Source: Arthrobacter gengyunqii
Lineage (GTDB): Bacteria > Actinomycetota > Actinomycetes > Actinomycetales > Micrococcaceae
Direction of reading: 5' to 3'
Length of the DNA stretch: 64,000 nt
NCBI RefSeq assembly: GCF_023022985.1
Contig: NZ_CP095461.1
Location: forward strand, 3,596,001-3,660,000
Part shown: piece by piece, positions 49,859 to 58,414 of the stretch
Layout of the letters: every line of letters begins with the position of its first letter
Numbering within the stretch: position 1 is the first letter of the stretch
Notes under the pieces: generated by a model
The model's database searches: none
What the model was told of the DNA's origin: nothing
The model's input: only the letters and a program-made list of their open reading frames with translations
Made by a program: the position numbers and the translations under genes

Positions 49859-51133
49859 TCAGCGGATAAAGAACACTTCACTTACCTTCGCCAGATGGAA
49901 CGGGTCCTGTACGCCGGCCATCTCACGGGCCGAATGCATGGACAGCAGCGGTATACCGACGTCGACCGTGCGGATGCCCAGACGGGTGGCGGTCAGCGGC
50001 CCGATGGTGGACCCGCAGGGCATGGAATTGTGGGACACGAATTCCTGGTACGGGATTCCGGCGTCGAGGCAGAGCTTCGCCCAGCGGGCCGCCCCGGGTG
50101 CGTCCGTGGTGTAGCGCTGGTTGGCATTGATTTTCAGCAGCGGTCCGCCGTTGAGCACCGGGTGGTTGGCCGGATCATGGCGTTCAGCATAGTTGGGGTG
50201 CACCGCGTGGCCGGCGTCGGCGGAGATGCAGAAGGACGCCGCAAAGGCTTGCTGCCGGTCCGCTTCTGATCCGCCCAGCCCGGCAGTGATCCGGTTCAGC
50301 ACGTCTTCCAGGAACGGACCTGCGGCACCTGACCGGCTCCCGCTGCCCACTTCTTCGTGGTCGAAAGCAGCCAGCACGGCGATGGAGCCATCCGTCTTCT
50401 GCTCTGCGGCGTCAATCAGCGCGGCAAGACCGGCGTGGACCGAGGACAGGTTGTCCAGCCGCCCCGAGGCGAAGAACTCATTCTCCGCACCAAAGGTCCG
50501 CGGCTCCTGGGTGTCTGCCGCCACGATGTCGTAGCCGCCGATATCCTCCGGGTTCAGGCCAGCCTTGGCGGCCAACAGGCCCACCAGGTCCGCGGCCGAG
50601 GGGTCCCCCAGGCCCCAGACCGGGTTCATATGCTGCTGCTTATCCAGTTTCAGGCCCTCGTTCACTGCGCGGTCCAGGTGGATGGCCAGCTGCGGGAACC
50701 GCATCAGCGGACCCGTTTCCACCAGCCGCTCCTCACCGTCCAGAGTGACCATGCGCCCGGCCAGCTGGAGTTCACGGTCCAGCCAGGAGTTCAGCAGCGG
50801 TCCTCCGTACACCTCCACGCCGGCCTGCAGCCAGCCAAACTTTCCAGTGGTGGGGCGGGGCTTGAGCTTGAAGGAGGGCGAATCCGTGTGGGTGCCCAGG
50901 ATAGAGAAGCCCGTTCCGGTGCCGGCACCTTCGGGAACGATCCAGGCGATGAAGGCTCCGTCCCGCACCACGACGTACTTTCCCGGGTCGGCGGGCCATT
51001 GCCGGTCTTCGCCGAGCTCCGTGAACCCGGCGGCAGCGAGGCGGCGTGCACCCTCCCGCGCTGCGTGGAAGCTGGAGGGGGAGGCACTGACAAAGGCGCC
51101 AAGGTCGTGGATGTGATCCAATGCATCAGACAT
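49859..51133 (-). CDS. M18-family aminopeptidase
   Basis: This 424-residue cytosolic zinc peptidase has the M18 motifs: GTHTDSPSFKLKP (first metal ligands), GRLDNLSSVHAGLAALID (Asp bridge), AFDHEEVGSGSRSGAAGPFL (catalytic Glu), SADAGHAVHPNY and the closing LLSMHSAREMAGVQD (final His). It removes acidic or neutral N-terminal residues. Its chosen ATG at 51133 is where homology begins; the upstream open frame is poorly conserved. It is monocistronic. Confidence 0.93.
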   Translation of the reverse strand: MSDALDHIHDLGAFVSASPSSFHAAREGARRLAAAGFTELGEDRQWPADPGKYVVVRDGAFIAWIVPEGAGTGTGFSILGTHTDSPSFKLKPRPTTGKFGWLQAGVEVYGGPLLNSWLDRELQLAGRMVTLDGEERLVETGPLMRFPQLAIHLDRAVNEGLKLDKQQHMNPVWGLGDPSAADLVGLLAAKAGLNPEDIGGYDIVAADTQEPRTFGAENEFFASGRLDNLSSVHAGLAALIDAAEQKTDGSIAVLAAFDHEEVGSGSRSGAAGPFLEDVLNRITAGLGGSEADRQQAFAASFCISADAGHAVHPNYAERHDPANHPVLNGGPLLKINANQRYTTDAPGAARWAKLCLDAGIPYQEFVSHNSMPCGSTIGPLTATRLGIRTVDVGIPLLSMHSAREMAGVQDPFHLAKVSEVFFIR

Positions 51134-51256
51134 GCTTCGATTCAACCAGAGCCAGCTCCGAGCGCGTAATAGCTGCCCGAATCCGTGCCCCGCGACCCGG
51201 TTAAACACAAAAACTCCCCGCTGTGGAGGAGTTTAGGTGCCCGGGAACGGGGATCC

Positions 51257-51298
51257 GGGGACGGAGGCTGCGGCCGTTCTTCCGCAGCCTCCGTCCCC
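51257..51298. terminator. Very strong hairpin after the ABC module
   Basis: A perfect 17-bp stem (51257-51273 with 51282-51298) has an 8-base loop. It lies 14 bases after the permease stop on the minus strand and 120 bases upstream of the aminopeptidase start. It lacks a T-run. Confidence 0.65.
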
Positions 51299-51312
51299 GA
51301 AGAATGGAGTCC

Positions 51313-52197
51313 CTAGACGTCGCTGCGTTTGGCCACGAACAGGGAGATGATCAGCAGCGCCACAGCCCAGGCCGCCATGACCAGGCCGCCTTCGAGGGCG
51401 GTGAGCTGCCCGGCTTCATCAGCTGGAATCAAAAGCATCCGATCCCCGGCGTTGGTGGGCAGGAAGCGGGCGGCGTCAGGAATCCAATCGGCCAGCCCCT
51501 GAATGAGGTTCACGATGATCACGGGAAAGACGAAGAACAGTCCAATGGCCGTCACCACGCCGCCGGCAGTGTTGCGCAGGAGCGTGCCGATCCCCATGGA
51601 GATCACGGCGATGAACGCCAGATAGGTTCCGGTGTTCAGGACAGAGCGCAGCACTCCGTCGTCGGTCAGGGCAAACTCCATGCTTTCCGCGGCGAGGATT
51701 GGCTGGGCAATGAAGTAGGAGATAAATGCCGCGCCGGCACCCAGGACAAAGGCGATGAGGGCAATCACGAGGTTCTTGGCCAGCAGGGCCGGAATGCGGG
51801 CGGGAACGGCCACCATGGTGGACCGGATCATGCCGGTGCCCCACTCAGAGGCGATCAGGACAACCGCCAGAGAGGCAATCAGCAGCTGGCCGAAGATATA
51901 GCCACTGGCCGGTGCCATCAGCGCCTGCTCCCGGAGCATGTCCATACTGCCGCCCATCTGGCCCTGCATTTCCGGAGAAGCGTCCGCCATGAAGTCAACG
52001 GACACTGCTAACTGCCACGCATAAAGGGCGCTGAGCCCCACCATGACAACGAGCGTGATGGCCAGGAGGATCACGGTGGACGGCACGGTGGTGACCTTGA
52101 TCCACTCCGAGCGCAGGATCCGCGCGAAGCTCAGGCCCGAGCCGTCCCGGCTTCGAGCCGGAGCCGGAGCCGGTGTTGGTGCTGTTTGGATGCTCAT
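51313..52197 (-). CDS. ABC-2 type permease, module 2
   Basis: This 294-residue membrane protein has about six helices: a first near 33-55, and later groups including GQLLIASLAVVLIASEWGTG and RIPALLAKNLVIALIAFVLG. It resembles permeases of bacitracin- or antibiotic-exporting ABC systems. It is paired with the ATPase gene that ends 2 bases before it starts, and is paralogous to the permease at 53355. The substrate is unknown; antimicrobial or lipid export is typical. Confidence 0.85.
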   Translation of the reverse strand: MSIQTAPTPAPAPARSRDGSGLSFARILRSEWIKVTTVPSTVILLAITLVVMVGLSALYAWQLAVSVDFMADASPEMQGQMGGSMDMLREQALMAPASGYIFGQLLIASLAVVLIASEWGTGMIRSTMVAVPARIPALLAKNLVIALIAFVLGAGAAFISYFIAQPILAAESMEFALTDDGVLRSVLNTGTYLAFIAVISMGIGTLLRNTAGGVVTAIGLFFVFPVIIVNLIQGLADWIPDAARFLPTNAGDRMLLIPADEAGQLTALEGGLVMAAWAVALLIISLFVAKRSDV

Positions 52198-52199
52198 GC

Positions 52200-53168
52200 T
52201 TACTTTCCTCCGCCGCTGATCAAAGTGGCCTCTGCTGCGGGCGCCGGGGACTGTGGCTGCTCGATGGCCTGTGACTGATATTCGACCTGGTCCCGGGTCA
52301 GTTCCATGTACGCCTCTTCGAGGGAGGACTGGCGGGGTGTCAGCTCATAGATCAGGATTTGCCGGGCCAGGGCGGCCTCGGCGATGCTGCGCGGGTCCCG
52401 GCCGGTGATCTCCATCAGGTCCGGTTCCAGCTGTGTGAACGTGGTTTCCCGGTTCTCCAGTTCACGGCGCAGCTCGTCCGGCTGGTCGGTGCGCACCAGC
52501 GTGCGGATTTTGTCCTGCCCGGCGATGATCTCGGTGATCGGAGCGTCGGCAATGATCCTTCCGCGGCCAATAACGATCAGGTGATCCGCGGTGACGGCCA
52601 TTTCACTCATCAGGTGCGAGGAGAGGAAGACCGTGCGTCCTTCCGCAGCCAGGCCCTTGGCCAGGTTGCGGACCCAGAGGACACCCTCCGGGTCCAATCC
52701 GTTGACCGGCTCGTCAAAGATCAGTGTCTGGGGGTCACCCAGCAGCGCGACGGCGATGCCCAGCCGCTGCCCCATGCCCAGTGAGAAGCCGCCCACCCGC
52801 CTCTTGGCCACCGGGCCAAGCCCGGTCAGTTCAATGACTTCGATAACCCGCTTGTTGGAAATCCCGTGGGTAGCGGCCAGGGCGCGCAGGTGGTTGTACG
52901 CCGAGCGCTTGGTGTGCACGGCCTTTGCATCCAGCAGGGCACCGACTTCGTGCAGGGGTGCCTTGTGCTGCCGATAGGGTTTGCCGTTGACGGTGACGGC
53001 GCCGCCGGTGGGACGGTCCAGGCCCACGATCATGCGCATGGTGGTGGATTTTCCGGCGCCGTTCGGGCCGAGAAAGCCGGTGACCTTGCCCGGCTGGACG
53101 GTAAAGGAAACGGTGTCGACGGCAGTTTTGGTGCCGTAACGTTTCGAGAGGCCTTGTGCCTCGATCAT
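52200..53168 (-). CDS. ABC transporter ATP-binding protein, module 2
   Basis: This 322-residue ATPase has Walker A GPNGAGKST and FSLGMGQRLGIAVALLGDP as signature. Walker B LIFDEPVNGLDPEG lies ahead of the switch region SSHLMSEMAVTADHLIVIG, and a C-terminal helical extension follows. It closely matches the ATPase at 54203, showing recent duplication. The start at 53168 begins at MIEAQGLSKRYGTK; a longer start is possible. Confidence 0.9.
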   Translation of the reverse strand: MIEAQGLSKRYGTKTAVDTVSFTVQPGKVTGFLGPNGAGKSTTMRMIVGLDRPTGGAVTVNGKPYRQHKAPLHEVGALLDAKAVHTKRSAYNHLRALAATHGISNKRVIEVIELTGLGPVAKRRVGGFSLGMGQRLGIAVALLGDPQTLIFDEPVNGLDPEGVLWVRNLAKGLAAEGRTVFLSSHLMSEMAVTADHLIVIGRGRIIADAPITEIIAGQDKIRTLVRTDQPDELRRELENRETTFTQLEPDLMEITGRDPRSIAEAALARQILIYELTPRQSSLEEAYMELTRDQVEYQSQAIEQPQSPAPAAEATLISGGGK

Positions 53169-53354
53169 GGTGATCCTCACATATTGGGCGGAGTTCATTG
53201 GGCGGAGCAGAATTCTGGGGGGCTTCCCCTACCCTATGGGAGCGCAGGACCGCAGGCACCGTCCTAGAGGATGATCTCAGTGCTTTTCCGGGTCCTCCCG
53301 GAGGATGACTCAGGGAGGACCCTGAGGCCCCGGCGGCCCGGAGTCCGCCTGCGG

Positions 53355-54206
53355 TCAGACGTCCCGTTTTTTGAGGACGACGACGGCGGCGGCCAGGAGA
53401 ACGACCGCCCAGCCGGCGAGGATCAGGCCGCCTTCCGCCTGGTTGAACTGGTCCGGCTGGACCTGTGTGGCCACCAGGGCCGTGGCGGCGTTGCTGGGTA
53501 GGAACCGGGCCGCGTCTTCCACCCAATCGGCGAGGCCGGAGAGCAGTCCGAGGATGATGGGCAGGACAAAGAGTGCGCCGACGAGGGTCACCACTCCCCC
53601 GGCGGTGCTGCGCAGCAGGGCACCGATGGCCACGCCCATGACGGCGATCAGGGCCAGCACCGTTCCGGTGTTGATGATGGAGGGCAGCACCCCCTCGGCG
53701 TCCAGCCCGAAGTCCAGGTCGGATCCGGACAGGATCGGCTGAGCTACCAGATAGGTGACGAAGGCTGCCGCAATGCCGAGAACGAAGGCAATGAGGGTGA
53801 TCACCAGGGTCTTGGCCAGCAGCGCGGGAGTGCGGGTGGGCACTGCCACCATTGTGGTGCGGATCATGCCGGTGGTGTACTCCGATCCAATCAGCACCAC
53901 GGCCAGGGCGGCGATCAGCAGCTGGCCGAACGGCAGCCCGGACGCCGGAATGTCATAGGCCAGACTCTGTGCCGAAGTTCCGAATCCCTCGGGCGGTCCG
54001 GCCGCCGGATCATTCACCAGTTGGACCGTGCCCCAGGCGACCAGGGCGCCCAGGCCAACCATCACTGCGAAGCTCACCGCCAGCAGGATAACGGTGGAGG
54101 GGACCGTGGCGGTCTTGATCAGCTCGGAGTGCAGCACCCGCGCAAACGTGATCCGTCCGGGGCCGGAACTCCGGGGACTCCGTGCGGCCGTTGCTGCTGT
54201 GCTCAT
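53355..54206 (-). CDS. ABC-2 type permease, module 1
   Basis: The 283-residue, roughly six-helix permease has GQLLIAALAVVLIGSEYTTG, RTPALLAKTLVITLIAFVLG and an end nearly identical in layout to module 2 (WAVVLLAAAVVVLKKRDV). It begins inside the stop of its ATPase partner (ATGA). Together they form an exporter of unknown substrate, and the copy next door is a paralogue. Confidence 0.85.
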   Translation of the reverse strand: MSTAATAARSPRSSGPGRITFARVLHSELIKTATVPSTVILLAVSFAVMVGLGALVAWGTVQLVNDPAAGPPEGFGTSAQSLAYDIPASGLPFGQLLIAALAVVLIGSEYTTGMIRTTMVAVPTRTPALLAKTLVITLIAFVLGIAAAFVTYLVAQPILSGSDLDFGLDAEGVLPSIINTGTVLALIAVMGVAIGALLRSTAGGVVTLVGALFVLPIILGLLSGLADWVEDAARFLPSNAATALVATQVQPDQFNQAEGGLILAGWAVVLLAAAVVVLKKRDV

Positions 54207-55150
54207 GGCTGTTGTCCTTCTCCGGCCGGCAGATAGGGTGCGGTCCTCTGCTGTGACTGGTACTCAACCTCGCCGCCGGTCAGCTCCATGTAGGCGTCCT
54301 CCAGGGAGACCTGCTGCGGGGTGAGCTCGGTAATGAGGATTCCCCGGGAAAGCGCCGCTTCCGCAATGCTGCGGGTAGTCAGGCCCAGGATCTCCAACTG
54401 GTCCTCGGCCTGCCTGTGCACTTCCACTCCCGCCGACCCCACGGCGGCCGTCAACGCATCGGCGTCATCGGTGCGCACCAAAATGCTCTCCCGGGTACTG
54501 CCGGCAATCACCTCGTCGATGGGAGCATCGGCCAGGATCCTCCCGCGGCCAATCACGATCAGATGGTCTGCGGTCACCGCCATTTCGCTCATCAGATGAG
54601 AGGAGATGAAAATCGTGCGGCCTTCGGCGGCCAAGCCCCGGACCAGGTAGCGCACCCATTTCACGCCTTCCGGATCCAGTCCGTTAACCGGTTCATCCAG
54701 GATCAGGGTTTGCGGGTCCCCCAGCAGCGCCGCCGCAATGCCCAGCCGCTGTCCCATGCCCATCGAGAACCCGCCAACCCGTTTCCTGGCCGCAGATCCG
54801 AGGCCGGTGAGTTCAATGACCTCGTTGACCCGTGAAGTGGGGATGCCCTCGGTGGCGGCCATCGCCCGCAGATGGTTGTAGGCGGTGCGCTTGGGGTGGA
54901 CTGCCTTTGCCTCCAGCAGGGCGCCCACCTCATGCAGCGGCGACCGGTGCCTGGCATACGGTTTCCCGTTGACGGTCACCGAGCCGCCGGTGGGCAGGTC
55001 CAGGCCGACAATCATCCTCATGGTGGTGGATTTCCCGGCACCGTTGGGTCCAAGGAATCCGGTGACCCTTCCCGGCTGGACCGAAAAGGTGATGCCGTCG
55101 ACGGCGGTCTTGTTCCCAAAGCGCTTGGCGAGTTCGCGTGCCTCAATCAT
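54203..55150 (-). CDS. ABC transporter ATP-binding protein, module 1
   Basis: This 315-residue ATPase has Walker A GPNGAGKST, signature FSMGMGQRLGIAAALLGDP, Walker B LILDEPVNGLDPEGVKW and switch SSHLMSEMAVTADHLI. It is very similar along its length to the module 2 ATPase. It has the usual ABC-2 exporter architecture with a C-terminal extension. Confidence 0.9.
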   Translation of the reverse strand: MIEARELAKRFGNKTAVDGITFSVQPGRVTGFLGPNGAGKSTTMRMIVGLDLPTGGSVTVNGKPYARHRSPLHEVGALLEAKAVHPKRTAYNHLRAMAATEGIPTSRVNEVIELTGLGSAARKRVGGFSMGMGQRLGIAAALLGDPQTLILDEPVNGLDPEGVKWVRYLVRGLAAEGRTIFISSHLMSEMAVTADHLIVIGRGRILADAPIDEVIAGSTRESILVRTDDADALTAAVGSAGVEVHRQAEDQLEILGLTTRSIAEAALSRGILITELTPQQVSLEDAYMELTGGEVEYQSQQRTAPYLPAGEGQQP

Positions 55151-55195
55151 GGTGTGTCCTCACACTTGGTGTCTCCATCTTGGAGCCTCGGGCTC

Positions 55196-56041
55196 CTAGC
55201 GGGAACTCACCGACTCAAACTTCCTCACGGCAAGCGGAACAAAAATGAGCAGCATCACTGCCGATCCGATCAAAACCGTGGCCACCGCGTGCTGCATGGG
55301 CCAGGTGTCGGGTACCGGCGTGGTTCCAAGGTTGCCAAACAGCTCGCGCACAGCCTGCACCAGGGCTGAGACGGGGTTCCAGTCCGCGAAGATGCGCAGC
55401 GGCGTGGGCAGCGTGGAACTCTGCACGAAGGCATTGGAAATAAAGGTGATCGGAAACAGGATCATGAAGGAGGCATTGTTGATGGTTTCCGGGGTGCGGA
55501 CGGCCATGCCGAGAAGGGCCATGACCCAGCTGAAGGAGTAAGAGAAGAGCAGCAGGAGTCCCACCGCAGACAGGAAGGACGGGAAGGACGTGTTGACCCG
55601 CCAGCCCACCAGCAGCCCTGTGCCCATCATGATCAGCACGGAAATCCCGTTGAGTGCCAGGTCAGAGTTGGTCCGGCCGATCAACACCGCGGACGGGCTC
55701 ATGGGCAGGGTGCGGAACCGGTCAATAATGCCTTCCTTGAGGTCTTGGGCCATGGCGGCGCCGGAGAAGGTGGAGCCGAACACCACGGTCTGGGCAAAGA
55801 TTCCGGCCATCAGGTACTGCGTGTAGTCGGTCCCGGCGACGCTGATGGATCCGCCGTAGACCTGGCTGAACAACAAAACAAACATCACCGGCTGCAGGAC
55901 GGCGAAGATGATCATGTCGGGAGACCGCTTGATCTTGATCAGGTTGCGCTTGGTGACCGTCCATCCGTCCCCGGCCCAGTTGGCTGCGGCTGAGGTGCCG
56001 CGGCCCGCCGCGGCGGGAAGCCGGGTTGTTGCCGCACTCAT
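55196..56041 (-). CDS. ABC-2 permease of DrrB type
   Basis: This 281-residue membrane protein matches daunorubicin-resistance DrrB and related exporters: DMIIFAVLQPVMFVLLFSQV, VSVAGTDYTQYLMAGIFAQT-type loop, DLKEGIIDRFRTLPMSPSAV and the end region FISNAFVQSSTLPTPLRIFA. It starts inside the stop of its ATPase partner (ATGA). It probably exports an amphipathic drug or lipid. Confidence 0.88.
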   Translation of the reverse strand: MSAATTRLPAAAGRGTSAAANWAGDGWTVTKRNLIKIKRSPDMIIFAVLQPVMFVLLFSQVYGGSISVAGTDYTQYLMAGIFAQTVVFGSTFSGAAMAQDLKEGIIDRFRTLPMSPSAVLIGRTNSDLALNGISVLIMMGTGLLVGWRVNTSFPSFLSAVGLLLLFSYSFSWVMALLGMAVRTPETINNASFMILFPITFISNAFVQSSTLPTPLRIFADWNPVSALVQAVRELFGNLGTTPVPDTWPMQHAVATVLIGSAVMLLIFVPLAVRKFESVSSR

Positions 56042-57087
56042 TGGCGCGCTCCTTCCTTGTGCTTGGCTCCGGTTCCTGCCGGATCCGGCACTTCCTCGGC
56101 GGGCCGGCCGGTCAGCTGAAGGAACACGTCGTCGAGGGTGGGCCGCCGGATGCCGGCGTCGTGCAGTCCGATGTCCTGGGACTGAAGATCGGTGAGGACG
56201 AGTTGCAGGGAGGCCGGGCCGTTCTGAACCGCCACTTCCAGGGTCCGGCCGTCCTCGGCGGTGTGCGGTGCAGCGGATCCGTGCCGGGCGAGAATGGCCC
56301 GCGCCGCGCCGGCGTCATTCCCGTCCATCAGCGCCACCGCCACGCTGTGGCCGCCGATCCGGGACTTCAGCTGGTCCGAGGTGCCCTCGGCTATCACCAC
56401 GCCGTGGTCGATGACGGCCACGGAGTCCGCAAGCTGGTCCGCTTCTTCAAGGTATTGCGTGGTCAGCAGCAGCGTGGTGCCGGCGGCAACGAGGTCCTTG
56501 ATCACCTGCCACAGGGCCAGGCGGCTGCGCGGGTCCAGGCCGGTGGTCGGTTCATCCAGGAACAGGACCCGGGGACTGTTGACCAGGGCGCCGGCCAGGT
56601 CCAGCCGCCGGCGCATCCCGCCGGAATAGCCCTTCACCGGCCGGTTGCCGGCATCCGTCAGTTCGAACATGTCGATCAAATCCGCGGCCCGTGTCCGGGC
56701 CTCTTTGGCGGACAGGTGGTAGAGCCGGCCCACCATCCGCAGGTTTTCCTGGCCGGTGAGGTTTTCATCAACGGCGGCATATTGGCCTGAGACGCCAATG
56801 ATGCGCCGCACTTCCTTGGGCTCGGACAGCACGTCGATGCCGTCGATGCTCAGCGTCCCGGCATCGGGTTTGATCAGGGTGGTGAGGACCTTGACGGCCG
56901 TGGTTTTTCCGGCACCATTGGGACCCAGCAGCGCCATGACGGTGCCTTCCGGCACGGCAATGTTCAGCCCGTCCAGTGCGCGGACCGGTCCTGACTTGGA
57001 CGAATAGACCTTGGTGACACCCTGCGCCGAAATCAGCGGGGGGACGGGGGAAGGCAGCCCCGAAGGAGTCGGAGGGGAAGTGGACAT
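56038..57087 (-). CDS. ABC ATPase of DrrA type
   Basis: The 349-residue ATPase has Walker A GPNGAGKTT, GYSGGMRRRLDLAGALVNSP as signature, VLFLDEPTTGLDPRSRLALW as Walker B and the DrrA-type C-terminal segment (EVAVQNGPASLQLVLTDLQS, IRRPTLDDVFLQLTGRPAEE). It pairs with the DrrB permease and is likely a self-resistance or efflux system. No antibiotic biosynthesis genes are nearby. Confidence 0.9.
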   Translation of the reverse strand: MSTSPPTPSGLPSPVPPLISAQGVTKVYSSKSGPVRALDGLNIAVPEGTVMALLGPNGAGKTTAVKVLTTLIKPDAGTLSIDGIDVLSEPKEVRRIIGVSGQYAAVDENLTGQENLRMVGRLYHLSAKEARTRAADLIDMFELTDAGNRPVKGYSGGMRRRLDLAGALVNSPRVLFLDEPTTGLDPRSRLALWQVIKDLVAAGTTLLLTTQYLEEADQLADSVAVIDHGVVIAEGTSDQLKSRIGGHSVAVALMDGNDAGAARAILARHGSAAPHTAEDGRTLEVAVQNGPASLQLVLTDLQSQDIGLHDAGIRRPTLDDVFLQLTGRPAEEVPDPAGTGAKHKEGARQ

Positions 57088-57173
57088 CGTTCGAAACTAG
57101 ACCCTACGTCAGCCTTCGGAACCCCCTTTGCGGACAGGTGCGGTCCGCGGGTGAACCTTCCCTTTGCACGGCA

Positions 57174-58400
57174 TCACGAAGCCTTGGCTGAGACCTTCTC
57201 CTCTTCCGCTGCGGCCGGGGCGAAGATGATGGAAACCAGCATGGCTGCGCCCACCAGCAGGAGAGAGTTGCGGATGCCCCAGTGCTCGCCCAGGAAGCCG
57301 AGGACCGGTGGTCCCACGAAGAAGGCGGTGTAGCCGATGGTGGAAACCACCGAGACCCGGGCGGCAGCGTGGGCGGGGTCTTCGCCGGCGGCGGACATGC
57401 CCATGGGGAAGCCCAGTGCCGCCCCGATCCCCCACAGCACGGCGCCGGCGGCAGCCAGCGGAAGGTTCGGTGCCAGGACGAAGACCAGCAGGCCCACCAG
57501 CGAGGCGCCCGTGCAGATACGCAGCGCCGGCACGCGGCCCAACCTGTCGATCAGCCGGGTGCCGAACCACCGCGTCAGGGTCATCGCGGCCACAAAGACG
57601 GCGAACATCACGGCGCCGGTGGACTCGCTGGTTCCCAGCCCGTCCACGGTGGCCTTGGCCACCCAGTCATTGGCGGCCCCTTCGGTCAGCGCTGCACCCA
57701 GGACCACGACGCCGATGAGCAGCGTGCGTCCTTCTTTCCAGGCGCCGAAGCGGGACGGCAACACCCGCGTGCCGGCCGAGTCGGTGTGAGGGGGCTCGTG
57801 CGGAATCTGCAGGAAGTTGCGCGGCACGATCAGCACCACGACGCAGACGATGGTCAGGATGCCCAGCAGATGCAGGGACAAGGAGACGCCCAGGGCGGAC
57901 AACCCGGCGCCGATCAGGGCTCCCACAAAGGATCCTCCGCTGAAGGCGGCGTGGAATCTGGGCATGATGTTCCGCCTCAGACGGCGTTCGACGTCGGCAC
58001 CCTCAAGGTTCATGGCCACGTCCCAGCCGGCAATCCCCACGCCAAAGATCAGCAGGCCGGCCGCGGTCAGCGGAATGGAGCCAAGGTACAGTCCGGCGGC
58101 AATGATCAGGGAAGCGGCCGACGTCGTGATGCCCCCGGCGCGGACAGTGCCGGCGGTGCCGATCCGCTGTGCCACCGACCCTGCCAGCGGAAGTGCCGCC
58201 ACAGAGCCGATGGCAGAAAAGAGCAGCAACAGCCCCACGCCGGCCGCACCGATGCCGAGGTCCTGGGCGGCGGCCGGAATGCGTGCCGCCCAGCTGGCAA
58301 AGACGAGGCCGTTGAGGCCAAAAACCACGAAAACGGCAATCAGTGCCTTATTGAGGACGGTCTCTGTTCGGACAGTGTTTGTCGGGTTCTTTTCGGTCAC
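57174..58400 (-). CDS. MFS transporter, YbjJ/FucP-like
   Basis: This 408-residue, 12-helix transporter begins with a polar tail and FGLNGLVFASWAARIPAAAQ in helix 1. The remaining helices are Ala/Gly/Val-rich (GTRLIDRLGRVPALRICTGA, AVLWGIGAALGFPMGMSAAG). The substrate is unknown. It starts 14 bases after the ABC-F stop, so the two are probably co-transcribed, and DrrA follows 86 bases on. Confidence 0.8.
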   Translation of the reverse strand: MTEKNPTNTVRTETVLNKALIAVFVVFGLNGLVFASWAARIPAAAQDLGIGAAGVGLLLLFSAIGSVAALPLAGSVAQRIGTAGTVRAGGITTSAASLIIAAGLYLGSIPLTAAGLLIFGVGIAGWDVAMNLEGADVERRLRRNIMPRFHAAFSGGSFVGALIGAGLSALGVSLSLHLLGILTIVCVVVLIVPRNFLQIPHEPPHTDSAGTRVLPSRFGAWKEGRTLLIGVVVLGAALTEGAANDWVAKATVDGLGTSESTGAVMFAVFVAAMTLTRWFGTRLIDRLGRVPALRICTGASLVGLLVFVLAPNLPLAAAGAVLWGIGAALGFPMGMSAAGEDPAHAAARVSVVSTIGYTAFFVGPPVLGFLGEHWGIRNSLLLVGAAMLVSIIFAPAAAEEEKVSAKAS

Positions 58401-58414
58401 GGCAATATTGTCCC

